From NCBI GenBank assembly GCA_046598395.1, contig JBKJIQ010000042.1, positions 1 through 64,000 on the forward strand: DNA of 64,000 bases. Direction: 5' to 3'. The DNA comes from JAENVU01 sp046598395 (GTDB taxonomy: Bacteria > Actinomycetota > Acidimicrobiia > IMCC26256 > JAENVU01). Position numbers and translations under genes: made by a program. This document shows, in pieces, positions 7,718 through 16,627 of the stretch (position 1 is the first letter of the stretch; each line of letters opens with the position of its first letter). The notes under the pieces were generated by a model. The model did not search any database, had not been told where the DNA came from, and worked only from the letters and a program-made list of their open reading frames with translations.

Positions 7718-9100
7718 CTACGGCGTGAGGCCGAACGCGTGCAGGGTGCCACTGGCGTCGGTCACGAAGACCCGACCGTCGGAGATGACCGGTGCAGTAT
7801 GGATTGGTGCGCCAACGTTGCCAGTCCAGACCGGGGTGCACGTTGGTCGGTCACAGCCAGCGGCAATGAAGGCGTAGAGATGACCGTCCTCGGATCCGGT
7901 GAAGAGCACCGACCCGGCAACCGACGGCGCGTGCACTGGCGACCCGAGATCGGAGGACCATTTCGGTTCGCAGGTCGCAACGCCACATCCGGTTGCATCG
8001 AACGCGTAGAGATGCCCGTCATCGGACGCTGCGAACAGCGTGTCGTCGGTCACCGAGACCGGTCCGAGGTGTGACGATCCGGCCTGCGCGGTCCACAGAG
8101 ATTCGCACGCCGCGGCGCCACAACCGGCGGTGTCGAACACCTCGACGGCTCCGTCGAGCGCGGGGGCATAGACCCGGCCCTTCGCCACCGCCGGCATCCC
8201 GTCAAACGTCGCCGGATGGCGCAGCGTTCCGGTCCACATGGGGAGACACTCGTTGTCGGCATCAACTGCAACGGTTGCGCAGTGATCCCGACCACGTGCG
8301 TCATAGGCCTGGAGCTCACCCGGTCGCATGACAAACAACGCCCCGGCCGAGACCGCAGGCGCGCTGCCAACGAAGGTTGCGAATGCTCCTACGGGCTGGT
8401 TCCGGATCGAGAAGCTCGAGCCCTGATCGCCAGGGACGGAAGCGATCAAGTACGTCACGTCGTAACGAAGGTTGTAGCCGAGGAAGAGCAGGTCGTGGGT
8501 GGTGCGTCGGTAGCCGTAGACCGCGCCGTCCACCTCGGCCGCCGGTGCGATGCCGGTTCGGGTTTGTCCGGCGACCGGCGCACCCGAGGCGGGATCAAAA
8601 CTCCCACCGGCGTACCTCAGGTTCGAGACATATTGGAGCGGTTGACGGCCGGGAAGATAGAAGTAGGAGTAGTCGACCAATGCGGTGTCAACTGCGACGT
8701 ACGAGTCCGTCAGGAGCGGTGGCGAAATCGCTCCAAACGCCGTCTCGGTGCTCGCGGGCAGCGCAAACATCTTCGACCAGATCGGGGAGCAGGTGGCGGG
8801 CGCGGCTCCAGTGCACGTGGTTCCGGCTGCGTCGTAGGCCTGGAGACCACCGATCGCGTCGGCGGATCGTCCCGTGGTGACGAAGAGCCGACCGTTCCCA
8901 ACGACCGGGGCCGACGTGCCGCTCCCAAGTGCGGCGTACCACGTCTCGGTCAGGCCACCAATGTTTGCTGGGGTGATCTTCTTCTCGAACAGGTTGAATC
9001 CGCTGCGACCGGCATTGAAGCCCACCATCGACCAGTCGCACGCTGCGGCGACGAGCACCAGCAATGTGAGGAGAATCGTGAACCGTGTGCTGGCCCTCAT
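7718..9100 (-). CDS. PQQ-like beta-propeller lipoprotein
   Basis: A 460-residue exported protein. The N-terminus has a hydrophobic signal ending in the lipobox LVAAAC (Cys 21). The rest consists of beta-propeller blades of the PQQ-binding type: repeats such as GHLYAFDATGCG, APSVAGSVLFTGSEDGHLYAF and APVISDGRVFVTDASGTLHAF, each ending with a pair of cysteines spaced C-x4-C before a Trp (CGAAACESLW, CGVATCEPKW, CDRPTCTPVW). The PQQ-contacting residues of alcohol dehydrogenases are not evident, so this is more likely a structural propeller than a dehydrogenase. The paired cysteines probably form a disulfide in each blade outside the cell. Substrate or partner is unknown. Confidence 0.8.
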   Translation of the reverse strand: MRASTRFTILLTLLVLVAAACDWSMVGFNAGRSGFNLFEKKITPANIGGLTETWYAALGSGTSAPVVGNGRLFVTTGRSADAIGGLQAYDAAGTTCTGAAPATCSPIWSKMFALPASTETAFGAISPPLLTDSYVAVDTALVDYSYFYLPGRQPLQYVSNLRYAGGSFDPASGAPVAGQTRTGIAPAAEVDGAVYGYRRTTHDLLFLGYNLRYDVTYLIASVPGDQGSSFSIRNQPVGAFATFVGSAPAVSAGALFVMRPGELQAYDARGRDHCATVAVDADNECLPMWTGTLRHPATFDGMPAVAKGRVYAPALDGAVEVFDTAGCGAAACESLWTAQAGSSHLGPVSVTDDTLFAASDDGHLYAFDATGCGVATCEPKWSSDLGSPVHAPSVAGSVLFTGSEDGHLYAFIAAGCDRPTCTPVWTGNVGAPIHTAPVISDGRVFVTDASGTLHAFGLTP

Positions 9101-9181
9101 GACCGTCCCCCAACGTCGGGTACCGCACGAAGCCTGACCCAGAAAGCGCGCGATATCAACCCGCGGGCATCCGATTGTTAG

Positions 9182-9254
9182 TGGGCGGTAGAGGATTCGA
9201 ACCTCCGACCCCTTCCGTGTCGAGGAAGTGCTCTAACCGCTGAGCTAACCGCCC
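9182..9254 (-). tRNA. tRNA-Val (GAC) with C at position 33
   Basis: A complete 73-nt cloverleaf: acceptor GGGCGGT/ACCGCCC (7 bp), D-arm GCTC/GAGC, anticodon stem CTTCC/GGAAG with loop TCGACAC (anticodon GAC), T-arm GGAGG-TTCGAAT-CCTCT. Discriminator A, followed by C. It reads valine GUC/GUU. Position 33, almost always U, is C here; the rest of the fold is canonical. Confidence 0.9.
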
Positions 9255-9297
9255 GGTGAACCGGGAGAGCGTAGCAGTGAGACCGTTCGAGACCCGG

Positions 9298-11850
9298 CTA
9301 CTCCTGCGCGATCGCCTCGAGCACATCGAGTCGGCTCGCTTGCCATGCTGGGAGCAGTGCGGCCAGGAACCCGGCGACCACCGATGCCACCACGAACCAT
9401 CCGAGTTGGCCCACCGGGATCACCAAAGAATCGGCGAACTGTCCCTTCAGCACCCGCATGACGCCCCAGCCCCACAGCAACCCCACACCGATGCCCACCA
9501 CACAGCCGAGCACCGCGATGATGATCGACTCCCCAGAGATCATCGCCCACACCTGGCGACGGGTCGTGCCGACCGTGCGCAACAGACCGAGCTCGCGAGT
9601 GCGTTCGTAGACCGAGAGCATCAGGGTGTTCACGATGCCCAGGACTGCGATCAACTCGGAGAGCAACAGCAATGCCACGAAGATGTTGAGGAACTGATCG
9701 AGGAACGACTGGCGCGACGCCTCGTATTCCGATCGGGTTTGCACGTCCACATTGGGAAACGGATCGCTTAACGCGGTCCGCAACGCACGCGCCACCTCGG
9801 CCCCGCGGCCCGGCTCGGCCGCCACGTAGAGCAGCGTGTCCTGAGGTGCGCCGCCAAACGACACGTCGTACAAGTCCTGGGCGATGAGGAAGTCGATCGG
9901 GAATGCACCCGAGAACCGCCGCGTCTCGTAGATGCCACTGACCGTCAGAGTGGTGGGCCCCAACCGTGGGAATCGAATGGTCACCGGACCACCGATCTTC
10001 AACTTGTAATGGTCGGCCTCCTTCGTCGAGACCATCACCTCGGTCCGGCCCACTCGACTCGGTGTGGGGCCTCGGAACTTCCAGTCGATCGTGTCGTTGA
10101 AGCCGGTCGGGGTGATGCCGTTGACGGTCTCTTCATTGCCTTGGATCTCCGCCTGACCCCACCGGAAGGCCGTGGCTTCCTTCACCCCGGGGGTTTCCAG
10201 TGCACGGGCCCGAACGTCGGGAGAAAACCCGGCGAAGCCTGGCGCCGTGATGATGACGTCGGCCTTCACGTCGCTGAGCGCGCTGCGCACCGATGCCTTC
10301 AGCGACGCGCCGAAGATCGCCACCAGCGCAACGAGGGCGAGTCCCACCATTAATGCCGCGGCAGTCACTGTGGTGCGCCGCGGGTTCCTCATGGCGTTTC
10401 CGCGCGCGAGGGTGCCGGTCACGCCGAAGAAGGTGGACAGCGGACGGCCCACGAACGCCGCCAGCGAACGGGCGAACAGCGGCCCCAAGACGACGATGCC
10501 GATGAAGATCACGAATCCGCCGAGGAAGGTGAGAGCCACCGATTGGTCCAGCGGCCTCGGGCCCCAGATTCCGTAGACACCGACCCCGATGCCGACTCCC
10601 ACCACGAGCGCGCCGCTGATGGCGCGACCCACCGCGGAGCGCAGGCGGGTGACGACGCGAAGATCGCCGATTGCGGCGATTGGTGGTGTCCGGGACGCGC
10701 GAATGGCCGGGAAGATCGCCGCGAGCATCGTGACGCCCACCCCCACGATCGCGCACGCGATCACGGTGCGGTCGAGCAACACCAACGCCCGGGCCGGAAC
10801 GGGAACGCCGAGTCCCGGAAGTAGCCACAGCAAGAACTTGCCTAACCCGACCCCGGCCGCGAAACCCGCCACCGACGCGACCGCACCCATGATGAAGGCT
10901 TCGATGAGTACTGATCCCACCACCTGGCGACCACTCGCACCCATGGCGCGGAGGAGTCCGAGTTCGCGTGTTCGCTGCGCAATGAGAATCGTGAACGTAT
11001 TGAAGATGATGAAGCCACCCACGAGGAGGCCGATCCCGGCGAAGCCGAGCAAGAGATCGTTGAGCAACGACAGAAACTCATCCACCTGTTGTTGGAGTTC
11101 GGCGGCGAACTGCGTGGCTTTGCGCACGGTGAGCGCCCCACCTATCGACTCCTGAATCGTCCGACGTACGACGGGCACCGAAGCGCCGGGGGCGACGCGC
11201 ACGAAGATGAAATCGGCAAGTCCCGGCGCGGCGAAGGCGCGCGCCGCGGTCTTGGGGTCGAACGCGGCGACCGTCGCGAATCCCAAGTCGTCCCGATTGC
11301 CCAGGGCCAGGATCCCCACGATCCGAAAGGGTTCCGCCGCGCCGGTCAACAGCACGCGGACGTCATCGCCCACCTGGTAGCCGTACCGCTTGGCGGTGCC
11401 TGCGTCCATCGCGACTTCTCCATCACGAAGGGGGCGGCGGCCCCTCACGACGCGCGCGGGCCCGACCGAGCCCTTCCCGGCCCAGGAGATCCCGAGCGTT
11501 GCGGAACCGAGTGGTTGAATCGCGGTGCGACGATCGCGCTTGATGAACTTGGCGTCGCCGATCAGAAACGGAGTGGCTTCGGCCACGCCGGGCACGCGCC
11601 GGACCTGATCGGCGAGTGCGGTGGGCACCCGTTGACGACTCGTGGCCCGGTCGCCCACCTGATGAGGGGCTGCCACCACGAGGTCGCTGCCCGATGCGTA
11701 CTGCTGGAAGATCTCACCCAAGGACGCGTGCAGTGTGTCGGTCAGCACATACGTCCCGCTCACGAACGTGACGCCGAGGACCACCGCCAGGGCGGTGAGG
11801 AGGAGCCGAACCTTGCGGGCAAGAACGCCCGAGATCGTCGCTCTCCACAT
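9298..11850 (-). CDS. FtsX-family ABC transporter permease
   Basis: An 850-residue membrane protein of the MacB/LolC-like FtsX permease class with two FtsX domains. An N-terminal helix (about 15-36) is followed by a MacB-like periplasmic domain. The first FtsX domain carries the TRELGLLRAMGAS motif (about 312-324), the second the near-identical TRELGLLRTVGTT motif (about 760-772), each among three or four hydrophobic helices, with another large extracellular domain between. Such permeases export lipids or peptides or transmit force, and need an ATPase partner; none is encoded next to it here. The start ATG 11850 is chosen because AAGG lies 9 bases upstream; an ATG three codons earlier is too close to it. 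Confidence 0.87.
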   Translation of the reverse strand: MWRATISGVLARKVRLLLTALAVVLGVTFVSGTYVLTDTLHASLGEIFQQYASGSDLVVAAPHQVGDRATSRQRVPTALADQVRRVPGVAEATPFLIGDAKFIKRDRRTAIQPLGSATLGISWAGKGSVGPARVVRGRRPLRDGEVAMDAGTAKRYGYQVGDDVRVLLTGAAEPFRIVGILALGNRDDLGFATVAAFDPKTAARAFAAPGLADFIFVRVAPGASVPVVRRTIQESIGGALTVRKATQFAAELQQQVDEFLSLLNDLLLGFAGIGLLVGGFIIFNTFTILIAQRTRELGLLRAMGASGRQVVGSVLIEAFIMGAVASVAGFAAGVGLGKFLLWLLPGLGVPVPARALVLLDRTVIACAIVGVGVTMLAAIFPAIRASRTPPIAAIGDLRVVTRLRSAVGRAISGALVVGVGIGVGVYGIWGPRPLDQSVALTFLGGFVIFIGIVVLGPLFARSLAAFVGRPLSTFFGVTGTLARGNAMRNPRRTTVTAAALMVGLALVALVAIFGASLKASVRSALSDVKADVIITAPGFAGFSPDVRARALETPGVKEATAFRWGQAEIQGNEETVNGITPTGFNDTIDWKFRGPTPSRVGRTEVMVSTKEADHYKLKIGGPVTIRFPRLGPTTLTVSGIYETRRFSGAFPIDFLIAQDLYDVSFGGAPQDTLLYVAAEPGRGAEVARALRTALSDPFPNVDVQTRSEYEASRQSFLDQFLNIFVALLLLSELIAVLGIVNTLMLSVYERTRELGLLRTVGTTRRQVWAMISGESIIIAVLGCVVGIGVGLLWGWGVMRVLKGQFADSLVIPVGQLGWFVVASVVAGFLAALLPAWQASRLDVLEAIAQE

Positions 11851-11965
11851 CCGGCCCATCCTTGTCGACCCACGGCCGCGATCTCGGCGCGGGCGGACGG
11901 TTCGTTGGCAGGTCGCCCGCACCCGACGGTACATTTCCCCGGCGCGGCCGGATACCGTCCTTGGC

Positions 11966-13213
11966 GTGACCGAAACTCCGCTCCCCGTTGTCGTCGACGA
12001 AACCGCAGCCGATCACGACTTTCGGCTCGCGGCACGCGCGTTCTTGGAATCGCATGCGGAGCCGCGGCCTCCGGGCGTTTCGTCCAGCCCGCTCGGCAAA
12101 GAGATGTCGGCCGAGCTCGAATCCGCCCATGTTCAGGAGTGCCGTGACTGGCAGGCCACGCTCACCGCGGGGGGCTGGGCCGGCATCACCTGGCCGTCGG
12201 AGTTTGGTGGGCGCGGCGGCACCGTGGCTCAGGCCCGAATCTTCGCGCAAGAAGAAGCCCGGTTCCTCGTATCGACGGGGGTCTTCATGGTGGCGATCGG
12301 GATGGTGGGTCCCACGATCATCACGCACGGCACCCAGGAGCAAAAGAGTTACTACCTACCGCGGATGTTGAACGGTGAGCACGTGTGGTGCCAGCTCTTC
12401 TCCGAGCCGGGCGCCGGATCCGATCTCGCGGGGTTGTCCACGCGTGCAGTGCGCGACGGTGACGAGTTCGTGGTGAACGGTCAGAAGGTCTGGACGTCCG
12501 GCGCGCACTTCTCCGACTGGGGAATGATGCTCGTCCGCACTGACTTCGATGTACCGAAACATCAAGGCATCAGTTACGTGCTGGTCGACATGCGCAGTCC
12601 TGGCATCGAGGTTCGACCGCTGCGTCAGATCACCGGTCACGCGCATTTCAACGAGGTGTTCCTCACCGACGTTCGCGTACCGGTGAAGAACGTGGTGGGT
12701 GACATCAACAACGGCTGGCGGATCGCGCAGACCACGCTCGGCAACGAACGGCAGATGATCGGCGGTGGTGGGTCCGGCATTGGTTTCAAGACACTGCTCG
12801 CACTGGCTCGGGCGTGCGGGCAGACCAACGACCCGATCGTGCGTCAAGCACTGGCGAGTTCCTACACGCGGTTCGAATTGTTGAACTGGCTGGGTCAGCG
12901 GGCCAAAGCGCGCGCGAAAGCCGGACTGCCGCCCGGACCGGAGGCGTCGATCATGAAACTCTTGGCATCGCAGCGCATGGCGGCTGACGGCGATCTCGCC
13001 GTGGCCCTCGAAGGCGCGGCGGGCATGTTGATCGGTGCCGATGCGCCCGACGCCGGCACGTTTCAACAGATGTTCCTGAATCAGTGGTCGATCCGCATCG
13101 GCGGAGGGACCGAACAGATCCAACGCAACGTGATCGGCGAACGGGTCCTCGGACTCCCGGGCGAACCTCGCCCGGACAAAACCCTCCCGTTCAACCAGCT
13201 TCCGAGGAACTAA
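11966..13213 (+). CDS. Acyl-CoA dehydrogenase family protein
   Basis: A 415-residue flavoprotein of the acyl-CoA dehydrogenase superfamily, which introduces a double bond alpha-beta to the CoA thioester. Seen: the N-terminal helical domain, the WCQLFSEPGAGSDLAGL flavin segment (about 143-159), FVVNGQKVWTSGA (about 171-183), and the C-terminal NQWSIRIGGGTEQIQRNVIGERVLGLP (about 373 onward), where IGGGTEQIQRN is the FAD-binding loop. The usual catalytic Glu cannot be assigned by eye. The GTG at 11966 is the start because the family sequence begins there; the longer frame reads into promoter DNA shared with the FtsX gene. The substrate is unknown. Confidence 0.87.
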   Translation: MTETPLPVVVDETAADHDFRLAARAFLESHAEPRPPGVSSSPLGKEMSAELESAHVQECRDWQATLTAGGWAGITWPSEFGGRGGTVAQARIFAQEEARFLVSTGVFMVAIGMVGPTIITHGTQEQKSYYLPRMLNGEHVWCQLFSEPGAGSDLAGLSTRAVRDGDEFVVNGQKVWTSGAHFSDWGMMLVRTDFDVPKHQGISYVLVDMRSPGIEVRPLRQITGHAHFNEVFLTDVRVPVKNVVGDINNGWRIAQTTLGNERQMIGGGGSGIGFKTLLALARACGQTNDPIVRQALASSYTRFELLNWLGQRAKARAKAGLPPGPEASIMKLLASQRMAADGDLAVALEGAAGMLIGADAPDAGTFQQMFLNQWSIRIGGGTEQIQRNVIGERVLGLPGEPRPDKTLPFNQLPRN

Positions 13214-13258
13214 CGACGAGCGACCGAACGAGCGATGAAGTCGTGACCGTGCGAGCGG

Positions 13259-14371
13259 TTAGGGCGCGACCGCCATGTAGTCGGTGAACCCGGAGGGGTC
13301 GTGGCGGCCGAAGCAGCCGTGCTCGAACAGCCCCCACCCTTCCTGGCCGTCGAGCGTGGCTCGGCCAACGTGGTCGATCACACTGAACGCCGAGCGGCCG
13401 AACACGGCGGGATCGGTGAGGTCATAGACCGCACCTTCCAGGAAACCGCGGCCTCGCCACTGACCGTGGGTCCAGTCCGGGTCGCCGCCATAACCGGCGC
13501 CGATGTTCAGGGCCACGTAGCCGAGCGTGTCCACCTCGAGTTGCAGCGGCTTGCCGCCGCGTTCGGTGAGCGTGATGCTCGCACCCGTGGGTATCCGGGT
13601 CCCCGACGCGTAGTGAATATCCACCTCGGGCCACCCCAACTGCTCTGGACGTCGACCGGCCGACTCCGGCCAGACGCGCACCGCGTCGTTCATCACGCGG
13701 GTGCCGTCCGGTTCCTCTTGCAGAATGAGCACGATCGCGAAATCATCGAACCGCATCGGCACGTACAGCCACCAGAAGCCCTCAATCGGTTCGTCGCCGC
13801 CCCGACCGGGCGGTTCGGCTTCGCCCACGCCGCGGATGCCCCACGAGCGATCGCGCGTCCCCACCCAACGGTCCGGTGTGACCGCCAGTTCCTCACCGTC
13901 AACCCGAAGGACGCCTTCCCACGTTCCGACCTGAGCGAACCGCTGCGCGTCCAGGTTGATGCGCTCGTTGCGCCGCCAGCGATGGCGCGTCTCGTCGAGG
14001 ACCGGAAAGGAACCTTCCCAGGTCATGTCGAAACCGATGCCGTGGTCATCCGCATCGCAGATCAGGCGGAGCTTGTGGAGCGGCTCGATCACCTCGACCC
14101 GATACGGGCCCACCTCCTGGTGCATTCGGTCCTCCCCGAGGGCGTCGGAGGTGCGAATCGCATACTGACGGTCACCGCGCCGAACCGTTGCGTAGGCATC
14201 GATGACGCCGAGGTTCGGGTACATCCCGAGACCGGTGATGAGAAAGACGTCGCCGGTCCGGTCATGCGCGTTCAAGTAACAGCGGTCGTACGCATTGCGA
14301 TCGCTCGTGTCCATGTACGCCATCGACAGCGGTGCCTGATGAATCGGGTACTCATCGAGCGGAACAGCCAT
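13259..14371 (-). CDS. Conserved hypothetical protein (AttH/CrtC-like fold suspected)
   Basis: A 370-residue soluble protein with no signal peptide. It has many Trp, Asp and Gly residues in a beta-rich pattern, with segments such as RWVGTRDRSWGIRG, GFWWLYVPMRFDDF and LGYVALNIGAGYGGDPDWTHG. The arrangement resembles proteins of the hydroxyneurosporene-synthase/AttH type, two linked lipocalin-like beta barrels, that occur in actinobacteria near lipid and steroid genes. That assignment is from general resemblance and is only tentative. A strong ribosome site (CAGGAGGAAAC) precedes ATG 14371. It is convergent with the acyl-CoA dehydrogenase gene. Confidence 0.7.
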   Translation of the reverse strand: MAVPLDEYPIHQAPLSMAYMDTSDRNAYDRCYLNAHDRTGDVFLITGLGMYPNLGVIDAYATVRRGDRQYAIRTSDALGEDRMHQEVGPYRVEVIEPLHKLRLICDADDHGIGFDMTWEGSFPVLDETRHRWRRNERINLDAQRFAQVGTWEGVLRVDGEELAVTPDRWVGTRDRSWGIRGVGEAEPPGRGGDEPIEGFWWLYVPMRFDDFAIVLILQEEPDGTRVMNDAVRVWPESAGRRPEQLGWPEVDIHYASGTRIPTGASITLTERGGKPLQLEVDTLGYVALNIGAGYGGDPDWTHGQWRGRGFLEGAVYDLTDPAVFGRSAFSVIDHVGRATLDGQEGWGLFEHGCFGRHDPSGFTDYMAVAP

Positions 14372-14440
14372 GTTTCCTCCTGGACACAGACCAGAACTCC
14401 CCCACTGGTGCCAACCTCGGACCGAGAAGCTGGGGAGACG

Positions 14441-15088
14441 TTAGGCGGAGCCGACGGGGGGACGGGGTGACGCCAGCAGTTCTGCGATCCGATCGACGAG
14501 CGGGTCGAGATCGGCCGGCGAATGGCCACCCAAGGATTCCACGCACATGATCACGGTGGTCACCGACCGATCACCGAGGGCTTCGGTTTCGAGCCAGGCG
14601 AGTAACGACGTGGCCCGCCCGGGCTCGGGCAGCACGATCGTCTCGAGGACCAGGCTGAAGCGGTCGAGATACGAGACCGTGCCGATGATGGAGAATACCT
14701 CGTGCAACGCGAGGAACGCGTCGAACGGTGCCGCGTCGAGCAGCACCGTTCGCGTGTCATCTGCTCCCACCGCCGGGTGGCGAAACACCGCTCCACCGGG
14801 CGACTCCGTGGCCGGAACCTCGTCGGCTTCGGCTGTCCTTCCGAAGTCGGGCCTGGGGTTTCCATTCCGACCCGGAGCGCGCACCGACTCGGGCGGTTGC
14901 GCGGCAACCAGGATCGCGAAGGCCTCGGTAATCTGCGCCGTGCGCAACGTGCGGACCCCGGCATCGGCCAGATCCACCGCAACATCGGGATGGTGGCGTC
15001 GGATCAGCCGGAGATAGGTCGCCCGCACCTCGGGCCACTCCGCTCCGTGATGCACCCCGAGCACGCTGCGGGCCGTGGCGACATCCAT
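14441..15088 (-). CDS. J-domain (DnaJ-like) protein
   Basis: A 215-residue protein starting with a J domain: SVLGVHHGAEWPEVRATYLR, then RLIRRHHPD, with the invariant HPD tripeptide at about residue 32-34 that stimulates Hsp70 ATPase. The zinc-finger and substrate domains of true DnaJ are missing; the remainder (a linker, then an alpha/beta region with AAPFDAFLALHE and ATSLLAWLE) is unfamiliar. It is probably a specialised co-chaperone. ATG 15088 is chosen since the J domain begins there; a GTG at 15115 would add nine residues. It is divergent from the glcD-like gene, 147 bases away. Confidence 0.75.
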   Translation of the reverse strand: MDVATARSVLGVHHGAEWPEVRATYLRLIRRHHPDVAVDLADAGVRTLRTAQITEAFAILVAAQPPESVRAPGRNGNPRPDFGRTAEADEVPATESPGGAVFRHPAVGADDTRTVLLDAAPFDAFLALHEVFSIIGTVSYLDRFSLVLETIVLPEPGRATSLLAWLETEALGDRSVTTVIMCVESLGGHSPADLDPLVDRIAELLASPRPPVGSA

Positions 15089-15235
15089 CGGCGCATCGTC
15101 GCGCAGACAGGGCACGCTCCACGACCGGACCGCTTGCCCTCGTCCGTGCTCCGCGTCTACAGATGCACTCTACGGTGACGCCACGCCGCCGCGAGCCGAC
15201 GCCTGACCGAACGAGTGAACCGAGGGGACCTACCG

Positions 15236-16627
15236 ATGACCGACCTCCTTGCTGCGCTGAACGAAGCGATCGGCATCGGTCACGTGTTCCACGGCGACGC
15301 GATCAGCGAGGACTACGGCCACGACGAGGCACTGACCGTTGCACCGGTCCTGCCTGCCTTCGTCGCCCGACCCGGATCCACCGCCGAGGTGGTGGCGTTG
15401 TTGGCAATCGCCACTGCTCACCACATCCCCGTGACCGCCCGGGGCAGCGGAACCGGGCTGAGCGGTGCGTGCACTCCTACCCCAGATTCACTCGTGGTCT
15501 CGTTCGAACGCATGAACCGGATTGTGGAAATCGACACCGAGAATCACGTGGCCGTGGTGCAGCCGGGCGTGACCCTTGCCGAACTCGATGCTGCCTTGGC
15601 GCCGCACGGGCTCGCGTATCCCGTGTACCCGGGCGAGTACAGCGCGAGTCTCGGCGGGAATGTGGCCACCAACGCGGGCGGGATGCGAGCAGTGAAGTAC
15701 GGCGTCACGCGCCACCAGGTCCTGGGGCTGGAGGCGGTGCTTCCCACCGGAGAAGTGATCCGAACCGGTGGGAAGTTCGTGAAAGCAACGGCGGGCTACG
15801 ACCTCACGCAGATAATCATCGGTTCCGAAGGAACGCTCGCCCTGGTGACCGAAGCGACCCTTCGCCTCTACCCCCGTGCGCCCTTCACCGCCACGGTGCT
15901 CGCGCCATTCCTCTCACTCGACGCGGTCACCCACGCAATCCCGCGCATCGTGGCCAGCGGGGTCGGGCCGATGATCCTCGAATACATCGACATGATCACC
16001 CTGAGTGCGATCACCGCCCACGTTGGACTGGACCTCGGAATCCCGAAGGATATTCAGGACACCGCGCTCGCGTATCTCGTGGTGATGATGGAACAACACA
16101 CGGATGAGCGGCTCGACGAAGACGTTGCCGCGCTCGCCGCGCAGCTCGCGGAGCTCGGTGCGATCGATGTGTACGTGCTGCCGGGCGCCGCGGCGGCGTC
16201 ACTGATCGACGCCCGCGAGAAGTCATTCTGGGTGGCCAAGGCGAACAACGCGGACGACATCGTGGATATCGTCGTGCCGCGGGCCTCGTTACCCGAGTTC
16301 ATGGAACAGGTATCTGAAATCGCAACCCAGACCGGATCGTGGATTGCCGGGTGTGGACACGCGGGCGATGGCAATGTCCACCTTTCAGTGTTTCAACGCG
16401 ATCCCGAAGTCCGCAGTGCAGTGCTGCGCGAGTTGTTCCAGTGCGGGCTCGGACTCGGTGGTGCAATCTCGGGAGAGCACGGCATCGGGCGCGCCAAACA
16501 GCGCTACTTTCTCGACCTCGAGGATCCGGTGAAGCTCGACCTCATGCGGCGCATCAAGACCGCGTTCGACCCGCTCGGCATCCTGAATCCCGGGGTCCTC
16601 CTCGACGACGAAATGAGCACGCGATGA
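15236..16627 (+). CDS. FAD-linked oxidase, GlcD/D-lactate dehydrogenase type
   Basis: A 463-residue flavoprotein of the FAD-linked oxidase (PCMH) family, which oxidises D-2-hydroxy acids such as glycolate or D-lactate to 2-oxo acids. The FAD-binding domain shows VTARGSGTGLSGAC (about 65-78) and YSASLGGNVATNAGGMRAVK; the C-terminal domain has CGHAGDGNVH (about 373-382), SGEHGIGRAKQ and a final FDPLGILNPG. ATG 15236 is chosen because GAGGGGA precedes it by 7 bases. Its stop overlaps the start of the ThDP enzyme by 4 bases (ATGA), so the two are translated together: this enzyme could make the 2-oxo acid that the next one uses. Which hydroxy acid is unknown. Confidence 0.85.
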   Translation: MTDLLAALNEAIGIGHVFHGDAISEDYGHDEALTVAPVLPAFVARPGSTAEVVALLAIATAHHIPVTARGSGTGLSGACTPTPDSLVVSFERMNRIVEIDTENHVAVVQPGVTLAELDAALAPHGLAYPVYPGEYSASLGGNVATNAGGMRAVKYGVTRHQVLGLEAVLPTGEVIRTGGKFVKATAGYDLTQIIIGSEGTLALVTEATLRLYPRAPFTATVLAPFLSLDAVTHAIPRIVASGVGPMILEYIDMITLSAITAHVGLDLGIPKDIQDTALAYLVVMMEQHTDERLDEDVAALAAQLAELGAIDVYVLPGAAAASLIDAREKSFWVAKANNADDIVDIVVPRASLPEFMEQVSEIATQTGSWIAGCGHAGDGNVHLSVFQRDPEVRSAVLRELFQCGLGLGGAISGEHGIGRAKQRYFLDLEDPVKLDLMRRIKTAFDPLGILNPGVLLDDEMSTR

